Source of the DNA: Diplonema papillatum
Lineage: Eukaryota; Euglenozoa; Diplonemea; Diplonemida; Diplonemidae
DNA: 64,000 nt
Reading direction: 5' to 3'
Assembly (NCBI GenBank): GCA_030068145.1
Contig: JAPJBO010000594.1
Span: forward strand, 1 to 64,000
Shown here: positions 52,301 to 63,221 of the stretch, in pieces
Position numbering within the stretch: position 1 is the stretch's first letter
Layout of the letters: each line of letters opens with the position of its first letter
Program-made: the position numbers and the translations under genes
Notes under the pieces: model-generated
Databases searched by the model: none
Told to the model about the DNA's origin: nothing
What the model saw: the letters and a program-made list of their open reading frames with translations, nothing else

Positions 52301-55300
52301 ACGCAGCACATGTACCAAGAACGCGAAGCCACCGAGCAGCTTCAGAGGGAGATTGATGACTTGACTGCGCGCCTGCGGGCGGAACAGTCTGCCCGCGTCG
52401 CCCTCCAAGCCCAAGTGTCATCCACCGGTGGTGCATCGCGTGCCGTTCCCTCCGGCGACGACGACGACGACGACGCCCTCAACCAAGCCATCCTCACCCT
52501 CCGCAAGCACCAGACGACCCCCTCCCCCGCGCGCACCGACGACACCCCGGGGGCCGGAACCTTCGCAGAGTTGCCGCCGCTCACCGGCGCGGACACCGGC
52601 TCGCCCGCCCAGCACGTGGCGGCCGTCCTCGAGTACCGAAGCCGCGCGCGCGCGAGCGGGCGTTCGACGGCCCCCAGCCCGACGTTCGAACCGGGGTCCG
52701 GGCTGGGTTGGGCGGTGCCCCGGGCGCAGGGCGGCGCCCGCGCGTGGGTGTGCGAGCGCGCGTTCAACGAGGTGGCCGCGATGGCGGAGGAGCTACTGGC
52801 GTTCTGCGTCGACTTCGCCGGCTCGGAGGGGGGGGTTGCGGAGGACGCGCTCGTCGCGTTGCAGCGGGAGTGGGTGTCCGCCGAGCGCCACGCGCGCGCG
52901 TTGGAGAAGCTCGAGGAGCAGCTGGGTCTCGCGGCGGTCCGGATCGACCGGCCGGACGGGGCCCACAACCAGGACCAAGATGGGTGGCGCCTCACCGTCG
53001 TCGACCGCCCGCGGCCGGACGACGAAGCGGGCGCGAATAGCAACCTCGTCAAGCGGAACGAACACACCGGCACCGTCTGGGCCCCGGGCCCCTTACTCGA
53101 CCGCCTCGCCGCCGACCTTACCCGCTCACGCGAAGTCGCCAGCGAGTACGCGACCCTCGACTCCCCGTCGTCCAACCTGCCCCTGCTGCAGGCCCGCGGC
53201 GGGACGTGGGTGCCCGAGGCCGAGTACAAACGCGCCGTGTCCGAGCAGTCCGCGCCGCCGGCGTACAGCTTGCAGGTGGAAGTCGTCGGGAAAGCGGAGG
53301 TGGAGGTGCTGACGTTCGAGAACCAGCGGTTCGTGACGGAGGAGGAGTACCTGAGGAGGCCGACGTACGAAGTGGTCACTTTGAATGGACAGCGGCTGGA
53401 AGAAGGAGGCGAGGCGGACCCCCTCGACGTGGTTCTGCTGACGCATCGAGGAGCCCACAAGTGGGTCCCTGTGGCATGCTTGGAGAACACGGTTAAGTAC
53501 ACGCTGACCACGACGAACACTGGGGTCGAGGTGCTGTTCGCAGGGGGTAGAAATTGGGTCGACGAGAGCTTGCTCGAGGGCTCGGTGAAGTGCGACCTTC
53601 ACATCGAATCCATTCCCGTTTCGCCGCAGGACGACGGGAGAAGCGACCACACCGTCACCCGCAGCAGCAGCAGCAGTACCGCAACTGCTTCCACCACGGT
53701 CCCCCACAAGCCGTCGCCTCCCTTCCGGTGCTCCTCAGAGGGGTCCGTTTCGTCGGTTCCCCCCGTGCACACCGTGGACACCGACGTGTTGACCGCTTGC
53801 GGCACCAAGTGGATTCCCCTGCCCTTCTACTTGTCCCAGCTTACCGTCCACACCGCCCCTCGCCGCACCCCGACCATCACCACCACCGACGACGGCCGGG
53901 AGGTCCTGGCCTACAACGGCAGGCGCTGGATGGAAGGCGATACACTTCTCATCACAGGTATGCGCTCCCCTCTTGTCTCGTGACCCCCTCCGACCGTCCA
54001 CACCATCCCTCAGCTTCTTTTGAGTTCGTTGCAGCTGTGCTAATAAATGAAACGGGGTGTTAAGACACCTAAGACCTTGCGAGTCTAGAGGAGAAACGTG
54101 TTGCTCAGGCCGGTGTCTGTACGAGTCCGGCGCCAATCCGTCGTCGCCGATTCCTGATGCTAAGTTCGGCGTGTGATGGCAACTTGGGGGTCCGTACCCG
54201 GGGAGAGGTATCCCCGTGCAACCTTGATGCATGTATGTTCAGCGTGGGTGCATGACTCCGTTCCCTTTTCTTCTCTCGGTGGGTTATTTCACCATGAAAC
54301 TGTGACGCACGGGACCCATGCAGACAGGGCATCCAGTCCTTTCGTCTCCCATTATTGGGTGCATGGCTTTGTTGTGGAAATAAATACATGCTTTCACATG
54401 TTGTGCTGATGATACGTGGCGTCATCACGGGATCACTTGTTATGTCGGCCGGTTGTTCCTGTCTGCATGCGGAAGGCCGGGTATGAGACTCAGCGAAAAT
54501 GTGAAACGTCCCCACACAGAGAGGAAGCTGAGCTCTGCGACCCAGAACCTCATGGCCGAGATGCAAGCGAGCCAGGAGAAGCTGCTGCACTGCGAAGAGG
54601 AGCTCGAGATCGAGAAGGAGCGGGCGGCGCACTGCAGGAGCCACCTGGAGGACCAGCTGTGCACGGCGCGCGCCGAGGCGCGCGAGCACGCCGCGGCCGG
54701 CCGCCAGCTGCGTGCCGCCGGCGAGAAGAAGGACGACGAAATCGCGGGGCTCACGCGGCACATCGAGGACCTGCAGGCCCGCACCGCCGCGGCGCAGCTG
54801 CTGCCCAGCGGACGGCGCGACGGCGTGAACGAGGCGGCAATGGCAGAGGTGCGAGCCAAGAAGAGGAGCGAGTCGCAGCTGCGCACGGCGGACGCGGTGC
54901 TGGCCGAAAAGCTGGCGGCGCAGGCGGCCGACCACGCCGAAGAGGTTCGCCGGCTCGGCGGCAGCGTCGGTCAACTCGAGCGCCGCATCGCCGATCTCGA
55001 AAACGACGTGTCCGACGTCACGGCGAAACGGGACGAGTACAAGTCCAGAGCCGCTGCTTTGGAGGAAGCGTCGGAGGCTCGGAAGGCCGCAATGCAGGTA
55101 TCCCTCCACCCTCCCTGCACATGTGTTCGTGGTGTCGGTCGCAGGGGTCTTTTTTTGGGCCAGCCAACGCGAGAAAAAGAGTGAAAGAGTACGTACAGTA
55201 GTGAGTAGAGAAGAGAACGAGTGCGAAAGAACGGAGGTAGCACACCAGCGGAGACCACCGCAAAAAGACTTTTGTTACATAAGCGCCAGCTTGGAAGGAA

Positions 55301-58217
55301 ATGCTCGACGATGCTGCCAGACAAAGAACAGAAGGGATCCCAAGTGCTGTAACTACCGAACCACTTGTTGAACGAACGTGAGGTCATGCGGGTCTAGAAA
55401 AGGTCTTGAAAAGCTCACAACCAAACGCCCGATTCACAGAACGCTGGAGTGGGAACAGACGGCTCGACGGTCGATGAAGATGAACTCAACACGGCAAATG
55501 CGCGCATCGAAGAGCTGGAGAAGCAGGCAGAGGTGTGCCTTCTTCGTTGCAGTACAGAGCCCTGTCAAGAGTGGGGACACAGGTGACAAAGACACAGGAT
55601 TGCTAATTTGCATCCTCCTCGGGCTAGCGGCACGGGTTCTAGACAAGAGGCAGGATTGTTAGTTTGTGACCTCTCAGACTCAGGGCTGTTGGTTTCTGAC
55701 CTAGGTTGGAGACACAGGACTGCCAGCTTGGCCTCTAGCCACACAGAATTGGTAGTTTCTGACCTCTCAAGGTTGGGGACACAGGACTGTTAGCTTGACC
55801 TCTAGCCACACAGAATTGGTAGTTTCTGACCTCTCCTGTCTCCGGGTTAGCTACACAGGATTGCGAGTCCGATTCCTCTCAGGGCCAGAAGCCCCACCAC
55901 AATGACCACCGCCACCTCACCGCGGTGAAAATAATAAAGAGGACTAGTTCCTCAAGTTTTCATACCCCACCTGCGGAGTCTTAAACTCCCTGCGACCCCT
56001 TTACCCTTTTCTCTTTTTATACTTTACACTTTCTTCGAGGAAGACTTGACGCTAACATAGCATGCATAAGAGGCAGTGTCCTGCCTAAACATTAAACTAA
56101 GCTTCTCCCCCCCCGACGCCGAAAATCTCCATATCTCCATCCAAAGGCCCTCTAACTTTGGACTGCGTTCAAGAGCGAAACCTGAGACGAAGAACGAGGT
56201 GCACACAACACCGCGGCGAAAAAAAACACAGGGGGCTAGTCCCTCAAGGTTTCATACCCCACTTTGGGAGCCGTGCACTCCCCTTTTTACCTCTTTCTCT
56301 ATTGCATCCCTTTCCTAGACAACATCTTCCTCGAAGAAGACTTGATGCTAGCATCAACCATGCATGAGAGGCAGTGCTCTGCCTAAACATTAAACTAAGG
56401 TTTCCCCCCCGACACCGACAGGCCGCCGCTGGATGCCGCAAGGTACTCGAATCGCAGGTCGACGCGGCGCGGGTGGAGCTGGTGGAGCTGCTCAAGGAGG
56501 TCGAGATGCGCCGGGGCCGCGGCCAAGGATCGGCGGCGAACACGCCGGACCCGGCGCAGACGGCGAAGCTGGTGGACCGGCTGCGCTCGGAAAACAGGCT
56601 CCTGGCCGAGGAGAACGACCGCCTGCTCCACGCGGACTCCGAGCAGCTCGCAGTCGCCTGCGACGAGCTGAACAGCCTCCAGGCATCTCTGCACGCCGCC
56701 CGAGACCGGGCAGTCCGGGCCGAGGCCACCGTCAAGGAGCTTGCGGACAAGCTCAAAACGCAGGCGAAGGCGGGGCAGGGGCAAGGGCACGGCTGCGCCG
56801 GCGAGGCGGACCGGCTGGCCGCGACGATTTCGGGCCTCGAATCGGAGAACGCGGAGATGAAGCAGCGGCTGGCGCGGTTCGAGGAGCTCGAGGCCCGACA
56901 CAGGGAGGACATCCGCGAGCGCGAGCTGAAGCTCGAAGCTTTCGCGGCCGACACCGCGAATCTGCAGAGCAAGATGCAGGAAGTGCTCGGCGTGGCGCAG
57001 TGCAACAACACGGCCGAGGTACGCCGCCGCCGCCCACACCCCCCCTCCCTCTCTTTCTATGTTGCATCCCTTTCCTAGACAACATCTTCTTCGAAGAAGA
57101 CTTGATGCATGCATGAGAGGCAGTGCTCTGCCTAAACATTACACCAAGATTCTCCTTCCGCAAACCCGCGGAATGGGTGCCAAGAAGAGGCATGCCAGTA
57201 GCCAAATGACAGTTTGGAACAGACTTGGACAGTTGGCCGCACAAAACCCGATACACAGGTCGTTGCGTTGAAACAGAGGCTGCGCGAGGCAACTGACGCG
57301 CACAAGGCTGTCAGCATGAAGTGGAAGCGAGCGGTGCTGGCCCACCAGGAGGCGAAGACGACGTGCGCGAAGCTATCAGCGCAGGTCGACGAGCTCAACC
57401 GCGGCATGCAGGTGGCCGGCAGGGAAATCCAGGCACTGCACGCCTCGCGCACCCAGCTGCAGGCTGACTACGCGGAGCGCCAGGCGCTGTTCGACGAGCA
57501 GTGCGAAGTCACCGAGAGCCTCCGGCTGGACATGGTCAAAATAGTGTCCGAGCGCAATCTACTGCAGCAGGTGTGCGTCTGTGTGTGTCATGGACCCGTT
57601 TCTACGTGATGCCTTCCTTCACGGGAGTACGATCACGTCTGCGTGTGGGTTATGGACCCGTTTTTACGCGATGCCTTCCTTCACGGATGTACGATCACGT
57701 CTGTGGGTGTGTGTGTGTGTGGGTTATGGACCCGTTTTTACGTGATGCCATCCTTCTGCTTTGTGGTGTTAGCTGCACGGGGTTTCAGCCCCGTGCAACA
57801 GCTGAATGTGACCAACGTTCATTTTCGTCGGGTGTGTCCTTCACACCGAGACGCTACAAAAGATGTAACCAGCGCGATAAGAGCAAGAAACGTGACGAGC
57901 TACGAGCCGCCTGACAATCCAGACTCACACCGCTGTCCTGTCAGACCGCCTTGATGATGGTCCTAAGGTGTCCGTGGCCTATGCCGAAACCCGTAGCCAT
58001 TCCAAGCACGTTGTTGCCCCCCTTCTACCGCTGTTATGGCGCCCAGCGCCTGCGCCTCAAAGACAGGCAGCATCAATTTAGGCTGCCTGTGGCGCTGCCT
58101 TCGTTTCCGCTGCTATCTAACGTGCAAACTTTCAAAAGAATCCCACCCCCCTTGCCGCAGGAGATATCTCGGATCAACATCAGCCGAAACCCGGAAACGC
58201 CGCTGCGTTTGATGTGA
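42910..58217 (+). CDS. Multidomain protein: Gln-rich, EF-hand-like, calpain-like, coiled coil
   Basis: Seven exons join in consistent phase: 42,910-44,526; 50,441-53,957; 54,520-55,097; 55,440-55,532; 56,422-57,018; 57,259-57,570; 58,161-58,217. They give about 2256 residues.

Exon 1: a short coiled coil, a Gln/His run (about 107-235), then a degenerate EF-hand-like region (266-376, with VDADNIISWPEFVTTVLG). Exon 2: a calpain-like segment (about 580-830; SNRVFLSLLCLL, then HAWVMVVEKALAKLKGGYTA), a coiled coil (1035-1200) and 50-residue repeats with a G-x-(K/R)WV core (1456-1711). Exons 3-6 are almost entirely coiled coil; exon 7 is a 18-residue tail ending TGA.

In the GDCW(F/L)L motif of active calpains, the Cys appears replaced (SNRVFL). 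This suggests a scaffold rather than a protease. Linking exon 1 to exon 2 across a 5.9-kb intron is the least certain step; exon 2 could begin its own gene at the ATG at 50,572. Confidence 0.65.
44607..48534 (+). mobile_element. Tyrosine-recombinase retrotransposon (DIRS order; VIPER/Ngaro-like layout), looks whole
   Basis: A fossil or young copy lying in intron 1 of the calpain-like gene, same strand. Parts in order: a gag-like frame (44,785-45,702, coiled coil and acidic), a tyrosine recombinase frame (45,528-46,691, with the SLRRG and GHSS..LRY boxes of the family), then reverse transcriptase with RNase H (in a frame 45,902-48,457, the domains from about 47,100). The frames overlap, as is usual for this order.

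The recombinase lies before the reverse transcriptase, as in VIPER rather than in DIRS1 or Ngaro. Direct repeats of about 47 bp (44,719-44,765 and 48,431-48,477) and of 24 bp (44,607-44,630 and 48,511-48,534) mark the ends. All three frames are long and open, so the copy is probably recent. Confidence 0.8.
48618..48694 (+). repeat. Repeat 'G' partial copy
   Basis: CTCAAAGGAGGTAAACGTGC ... CGCGAAACACAGGTAAATCT ... GTGGCGGGCGTAG. It lies in the long first intron of the calpain-like gene. 48,700-49,140 has nothing I recognise. Confidence 0.65.
49345..49715 (+). repeat. Minisatellite, about 43-47 bp unit
   Basis: Eight imperfect units of AATTAGAATTGGTAGTCAAC followed by GTCCAATTTCGGATCC or GTCTGATGCCAAATCC. 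An isolated unit sits at 49,165-49,190. A short 11-bp array (CATGGCTTCGC, five units) lies at 49,791-49,845. Confidence 0.85.
50014..50152 (+). repeat. Repeat 'A', internally deleted copy
   Basis: Begins GAGCGCCAGCTTGAAC, jumps to AGGTCAAAGTCCTG and continues to GTCGAGTATTTTTTG. It lies about 290 bp upstream of the calpain-like exon 2 acceptor. Confidence 0.8.
55276..55398 (+). repeat. Repeat 'A' 5' half, upstream of calpain-like exon 4
   Basis: TACATAAGCGCCAGCTTGGA through GTGAGGTCATGCGGGTCTA. It ends about 40 bp before the acceptor of the 93-bp exon at 55,440. Confidence 0.8.
55560..55870 (+). repeat. Degenerate tandem repeat, about 60-bp unit (intron)
   Basis: Five or so units with GGGACACAGGACTG and GCCACACAGAATTGGTAGTT followed by TCTGACCTCTC. 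It fills the first part of the intron between exons 4 and 5. Confidence 0.7.
56020..56421 (+). repeat. Two repeat 'J' copies, the second ending at a splice acceptor
   Basis: 56,020-56,120 and 56,295-56,421 share GAAGACTTGA.GCTA, GAGGCAGTG and CTGCCTAAACATTAAACTAA, followed by a C-run and CGACGCC or CGACACCGACAG. In the second copy the final CAG is the exon 5 acceptor. Confidence 0.75.
57050..57160 (+). repeat. Repeat 'J' copy in the intron before exon 6
   Basis: GCATCCCTTTCCTAGACAAC, TCGAAGAAGACTTGATGCAT and CTCTGCCTAAACATTA. It begins about 30 bp after the donor of exon 5. Confidence 0.75.
57590..58020 (+). repeat. Intron before the last calpain-like exon: short tandem units and repeat 'I'
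   Basis: 57,590-57,760 holds three units of GGACCCGTTT(C/T)TACG(T/C)GATGCC type. 57,895-58,020 is repeat I (CGCCTGACAATCCAGACTCA, CATTCCAAGCACGTTGTTGC). Confidence 0.6.
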
Positions 58218-58600
58218 AGCCGCCGGCCCGTTGCTCCGCGCTTCGTTAACGATGAAGACCGCGTCCAGATGCTATCGTCAACAAGAGTTGCAGGAGCTTG
58301 AGGCTTGTCGGTGACAGGCCGCAGCCAGATGCAATTGTCTACAGGAATGGTAGAAGCTTAAGACTTGTAGTATCGCCGAACGCACTACCCCGAGGGACAT
58401 GGGTTCGTTCGCGCGTGCTGGTCAGCAGTCCGTTTTCGGGTTGCAAATCAAATCTGGCAACCTGCATTTTCGGCGGTTTGCCACATCGTCAGCAAGTCGG
58501 TCGCAGGGGAGAACTACCCCCGTGTAAGGTGGCTACTCCGACCCCGCCACAATCTGCAGCGCAGGGCTTCTCACCTCCTCGAAACACTCATTGCTCGCTG
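58218..58600. other. Gene-free stretch after the calpain-like gene
   Basis: Short related phrases occur twice (GACCGCGTCCAGATGCTAT..TCAACA and GGCCGCAGCCAGATGCAATTGTC), about 70 bp apart. Nothing else is recognised. Confidence 0.4.
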
Positions 58601-58684
58601 CTCTCGCCGCAAGACGGAATTGTGGCGTTCGGGCTTGCTTGTACCTGTACCTGCAACCCTGCACCTGTACCTGCCGTACATATC

Positions 58685-58800
58685 GTTGGCGTGTTCCTGT
58701 AGATACACTACACTGGTATAGGTGCACACAAGCCTGGTGCCATCGTTGGCGTACCTGTAGATACACTACACCGGTATAGGTGCACACAAGCCTGGTGCCT
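58685..58800 (+). repeat. Tandem duplication of about 58 bp
   Basis: Two copies of CGTTGGCGT(..)CCTGTAGATACACTACA(C/T)(C/T)GGTATAGG ... AAGCCTGGTGCC. A CTGTACCTGCA-type short repeat precedes it (58,640-58,680). Confidence 0.8.
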
Positions 58801-59024
58801 TGACCAGCCTTACGGCCACTCCTTGGGGCCACCGCAAACCCGTGACTAGCTAGTTAGCCGTTCCTCTCCCCCGTGTCAGAACATAGACTTCGTTCTTGTC
58901 TTATTCCTCTATCCGCCTCCCACCTCTCCCCCGCCTTGGCCCCGCCCTTCAGAAGCGCAACCTAGAGCGCTTCCGATGCGTGCCCTGCCTTGGTCGGAGG
59001 ATTTCACTCCGTTTCGGGGGCCTT

Positions 59025-59316
59025 TTTTTTTTACACAAGCGCCAGCTTGAAAGGAAATGCTCGACGATGCTGCCCGACAAAGACCAGAAGGGATCCCAAG
59101 TGCTGTAACTACCGAACCACGTGTTGAACGGACGTGAGGTCATGCGGGTCTACCCCTACAGACGACAAATCACACAAACATAGCAGGTCAAAGTCCTGAG
59201 TGAGAAAGCAACACACGGTGTAAGCGAAGAACAAATCAGATTGTGTTTGTATTGTATTTGCCCCTTACCTCTATATTTCCTCCCTTGAGTCGAAGCAGCT
59301 ACGTTGAGTATTTTTT
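59025..59316 (+). repeat. Repeat 'A', full copy 3
   Basis: TTTTTTACACAAGCGCCAGC to GCTACGTTGAGTATTTTTTG. It matches 16,121-16,418 over its whole length with small differences. Confidence 0.9.
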
Positions 59317-59429
59317 GGTGAAAATAAACGCGCGCTATCTCCTATCCCGCCAAGCGTATCTCCCAACCCATACCTCGAGCAGAAAAACGTGAATCAGCAG
59401 GCGAAACGATCCTACGAAAATAGCATTTG

Positions 59430-59609
59430 TGAGCCGGTCCGTCCCTATCTCTTGAAACTGCATCGAAGAGCCTGCCGCTGTTTATCACAGTGAATCACGG
59501 TCCACCACGGTCTATCAGGTCCATTCCTAGTCCCTAGAGCTGCATCGAATTGCCCGGTGCTGAACTCTTCGGTCTATCACGGTCTATCAAGAGGGGATGG
59601 TCTGGCTCA
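59430..59609. mobile_element. MITE 'C', copy 2
   Basis: 180 bp, same ends as copy 1 (TGAGCCGGTCCGTCCC; the right end has mutated to GGATGGTCTGGCTCA). Flanks ATTTG (59,425-59,429) and ATTAG (59,610-59,614) are consistent with a 5-bp target duplication that has since gained one change. Confidence 0.85.
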
Positions 59610-59877
59610 ATTAGACAACAAGTCACACAGCTACTACGACAGATCGGATATGGCTACGAGTGTACGCTACCCGAAAGGAAGCCTTTCGACGATGGTGCCA
59701 CCCTGAGACTTTCACCGCCTGGATCCCCAAGCGAATTCTCACTCGGAAGAAGACCGAAAGAGTGAAGGAACAAGCCTGCACCATGCACAACCAACACCAG
59801 AGCAGAGCATCGTCGGGGGGGGGGGCAATAAAGATCTTGGGTATAAAGCGGTGCTTCACTGGAGGCCGTGTTTAGTT

Positions 59878-60138
59878 TTTGAACCGCGGGTTGGTGGAAG
59901 CATGCTTGAAGGAAGTTGTCGCGGAGCGAAACCACGATCATTTTTGCTGTCTTCTTCGTTTTGCGATGCGAGTATCAGTCTGCTTAGCAGCGGATGCGAG
60001 GATAGCCGTGTTGGGTATTGAACCGGGTTTGTGGAAGGATGCTAGGAAATTGTCGCGGCGAAACCGCGATCAGTTTCGCTGTCTTCTTTGTTTTGCGGTG
60101 CGAGCACCAGTCTGCTTAGCAGCAGTACTCTCGCACGG
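59878..60138 (+). repeat. Old tandem duplication of about 130 bp
   Basis: Two diverged copies, each with TTGAACCG.GGGTT, GTCGCGG.GCGAAACC and CAGTCTGCTTAGCAGC. No coding signal. 60,139-60,540 holds nothing I recognise. Confidence 0.65.
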
Positions 60139-60589
60139 AGTTGCAGGGGTAAAACAGGAACAGGGGACAATAGCGACCAGCAATAGATTTAGATAGCTGA
60201 TTAGAGCCGAGTTAGAACAAAGTTGATTGACCAACGCTTTCCCCCCGCCAGAACCGGGTTACCCACCTCTGGTGCCTTGTTACCATCAAACCGAGGCCTG
60301 GCGCGCACTCGGCAGTTGTTTAACCGTTACATATATTTTTTGCGAAAAGCTAGGAAAAGACGCAGCCGCCACGTCTTGGAAAAAGAGGGGGAAAAAAAAG
60401 TGTTTTAGAAGCAACCCACGCCTTTGCTGCTCTCGCGTTCCTTTTCGTCCTGTTCCCCTCCCTTCCTGCACGTCAGTCCCCCAGTGTGGGTGCGAGGAGT
60501 GTTGGATGTGGCATACGTTTGCTGCACGGAAGTGCGCCACGCAGTTCTAAATCGCGACAACGGAGGACACGGTGTAAGCGTTCTACGTG

Positions 60590-60715
60590 GTTCTACGTAC
60601 TGGTATGTGGTAGATACCACTCCTCACAATGATGGCATCTGCGAGCTCGTGATCAGGACCTCTGAGGTCATCCTGATGGTACTGGTACTACGTACCAGTA
60701 CCATCTAGTAGTAGT
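60590..60715. other. Cluster of hairpins
   Basis: 60,676-60,702 is TGGTACTGGTA + CTACG + TACCAGTACCA, a stem of 11 bp. Just upstream, GATCAGGACCTCTGAGGTCA followed by TCCTGAT (60,651-60,677) folds into another hairpin, and GTACTGGTATGTGGTA at 60,597 can pair with the same arm. Confidence 0.65.
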
Positions 60716-60772
60716 ACACCTTTAGTACTACCATACCTACTATCAAAGGTGGACAGCCACGAACCCAGCCGA

Positions 60773-61050
60773 AGGGGCCGCTCCTGGTCCAGGAACGTGA
60801 CGGTCAACCGCAGCTTGCAACACTTGAGTCGTAGGCAGCACAGCGCTACAACCCCGTCCGCTCTGCCCTGTGGCTGACCGTCGCTACGAGCTTGTGTTCA
60901 GCGCGAGCGCCAAGCCCCAAGGTGCGCCACGCCTTGATGCTTTAGTTTGGGAAATCGGTAGCCACTTGACCCGTCGGCCCGTGGCTCTGCAGTACCGCCA
61001 AACACATGAAGCTTGGCTCCCGTGTAGCAGGCTTCTCTGGTACCTGTGAA
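60773..61050 (+). repeat. Repeat 'B', copy 4
   Basis: GGCCGCTCCTGGTCCAGGAA to GTGTAGCAGGCTTCTCTGGT. It ends about 40 bp before the LINE. Confidence 0.85.
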
Positions 61051-61080
61051 GGCCGCCGATTATCGGGGGAAAAAAAAAAA

Positions 61081-62960
61081 ACAAACAAAGGCTACACCCA
61101 GCCAATGGCGCCGCGGAGGGGACTGTTGCAGGGGTCCCCGCTGAGTGTAATTCTATACCTCTATTACACAGCCGATCCACCTGCAATCGAACAATGCAAG
61201 GCCTACATCGATGATCTGACGTCTCATGCGACTATCGACTCTGTCCCCGCCCAGATCAAGATGCTCAACGACTGGATGGCGCGCAAGGGGATGAAGATGG
61301 CTCAAAGGAAGCTCGTAGTGGTCGCAACGAGAGTTTGCAAGTTGTCGGTACCCGGACACGGCGAAGTCACGACGCGGCTCTCCTCAAGGCTCCTCGGAGG
61401 GTGTCTCCATGGGGACAAGGACCATGCAACCTGCACTCGCAACCGAGCCAAGATGGAACGCTTCAGCCGAGTCTGCGCACTTGTCGCACAGTCGTACTTC
61501 TGCTCCACGAGAGGCAAGTGCGACCGATACAGAAGTCATGCACTACCGACCCTAGCGGTACAAGCGATCGCCAAGTGCTTTGACCCCTCCCACCCAAAAC
61601 TCCTCGCAGCATACAACAAGCTGATCCCGAAGCACCGCGGCAGTAAGGGCATCGCAAACTACCCAGCATGCACCTTCGGTTACGGGATGACACCTGTGAA
61701 GGATTTTGCGGAACAGCAGAGGGCAAGGGCGTACATGGCTGCTCACCCCCACGCCACGGAAGGACGCATACCGGCGACCGGTTTCGAGCTAGGGCCACCA
61801 CGAAGAGGCCGAAAACCGTACATTGTTACGTGGACGGAAAAGGCCCTCCGGAAAGCCGAAGCCGAAGGCGGGGAGATCAAGGTGGCTACCGACGGCAGCT
61901 ACCACGAACGAGAAGGCAGGGGGTCCGTAGGCGTCTACGTCAACGGGACGGCCTACGGGGCAAAAATCCAAGGTAGGATCAGCTCCAGCACAGACGCAGA
62001 ACTGTGCGCGTTGATGGTGCTCGCCACAGCCCTAGACGCAGTGCAGCCCCAGGCCACAGTCACTCTGCGCAGTGACAGTCAGAGTGCGATAGCCCGCACG
62101 CGGAACCCCCGGAAAGGAGACCCCGTCGCCGCGGTTCTGCGCAACATCCCGGTGGTCCAGTGGGCAAGGGGCCACCGCGACAACGCGGATATCAACGCGG
62201 CCGACGAAGCAGCGACCAATGCGCACCAAAGTATCCGCTCATTCGACATCGAGTGGTGCTACAGCGTAGCCAAAGTCACAAGGCTGTGTCGACGCCGACG
62301 GCAGCAGCCCGACGACAACGACGAGGCGAATGACCTGGTGCAGCTGGAAGAGAGTGGCCGTTTCCTGCGGAGGAGCCGCAACTGCAGCCGTGACATGGCG
62401 GTCCGCGACCGACTGACGAATGAAGTGCCGCCACGGTGCCTCAGCACGCAAACCCTCCGGGCACTGCGGAAGCTACACGGCGCGACGGACTTGCTCCAGG
62501 CCCTGGTCCGAAGGACGATCATGCCGTTTAGAACGAGCGAGGCGTGCGCCGTCGTAGGATGCGTTGAACGAGGAAGTGCTAAGCACGTGCTCACGGCCAA
62601 CGACGAGCTTCACGTGCGGAGTTATGGACCCGAAGCAGACCTGGCGAGAATTTATGGACAATGCAACGTGACGTACTGGCAAATCATGGACGACTTCGCA
62701 GCGCGCAACGCCACTGTAATGAAAAGTGTATGCGAGCGGATCAGCTACCAAGAGCCCAGCGGAAAGGCTGCGGAGTGGGCATCCTGGCTCAAGCATGAAT
62801 TAAAGTCTAGCCCGATACAGTAGAGCTTCCTAACCAACCCCCCCGCCCACCGACCACACGCACCAAGCTGAACCTCACAAACAAACAAAGGTCGAAAGAC
62901 ACCAATCTGTACGTCCCACGGGATCGTCGGAAACACAAAAAAAAAAAAAAAAAAAAAAAA
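61081..62960 (+). mobile_element. 5'-truncated LINE: reverse transcriptase end, RNase H, poly(A) tail
   Basis: Open from before 61,090 to the stop at 62,823. It starts inside the reverse transcriptase (RRGLLQGSPLSVILYLYYTAD), continues with the catalytic YIDD box (near 61,207) and the thumb. An RNase H domain follows with its acidic set in order: TDGSYHE, STDAELCAL, RSDSQSAI and the RGHRDNADINAADEAA end. A Cys/His cluster (CAVVGCVERGSAKH) lies near the C-terminus. The 3' end has a tail shared with 4345-4403, then an A run (62,937-62,960). The RNase H places it in an I/R1-like or related clade. It lacks ORF1 and the endonuclease, so it was truncated at insertion. The frame is intact, so it is young. 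Confidence 0.9.
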
Positions 62961-63058
62961 TAGTACGCAATTCTCCACGCAGGAACCCTCCTCTCTCCTC
63001 CACGCCTCCTTCCCACCCTTTCAAAAACAAAAAGAAAGTACCGCAACAAAACAAACAA

Positions 63059-63089
<31 letters not shown>

Positions 63090-63221
63090 CAACACCCCCC
63101 TTCGAGTTGTCTAGAGAAACAAGAGTAATTGAAAGAACAACCATCTACATCCACCACTCACACATACACGCACAGCACACGAAACACACTCTCACACACA
63201 CCCATCCACAAGCCGGAAACA
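62961..63221. other. A-rich spacer and leader of the START gene
   Basis: A second A tract (63,062-63,090) and A/C-rich simple sequence run up to the start codon. No repeat family or clear core promoter is recognised. Confidence 0.5.

Noticed and set aside
50921-53520. Minus-strand frames opposite the calpain-like exon
   Set aside because: Antisense of a well-supported exon in GC-rich DNA with no recognisable motif.
54071-54235. Possible rRNA or 5S-like segment (CCTGATGCTAAGTTCGGCGT ... GGGGAGAGGTATCCCC)
   Set aside because: I could not line it up with 5S or any conserved LSU block; it lies in a calpain-like gene intron, and a covariance search would be needed.
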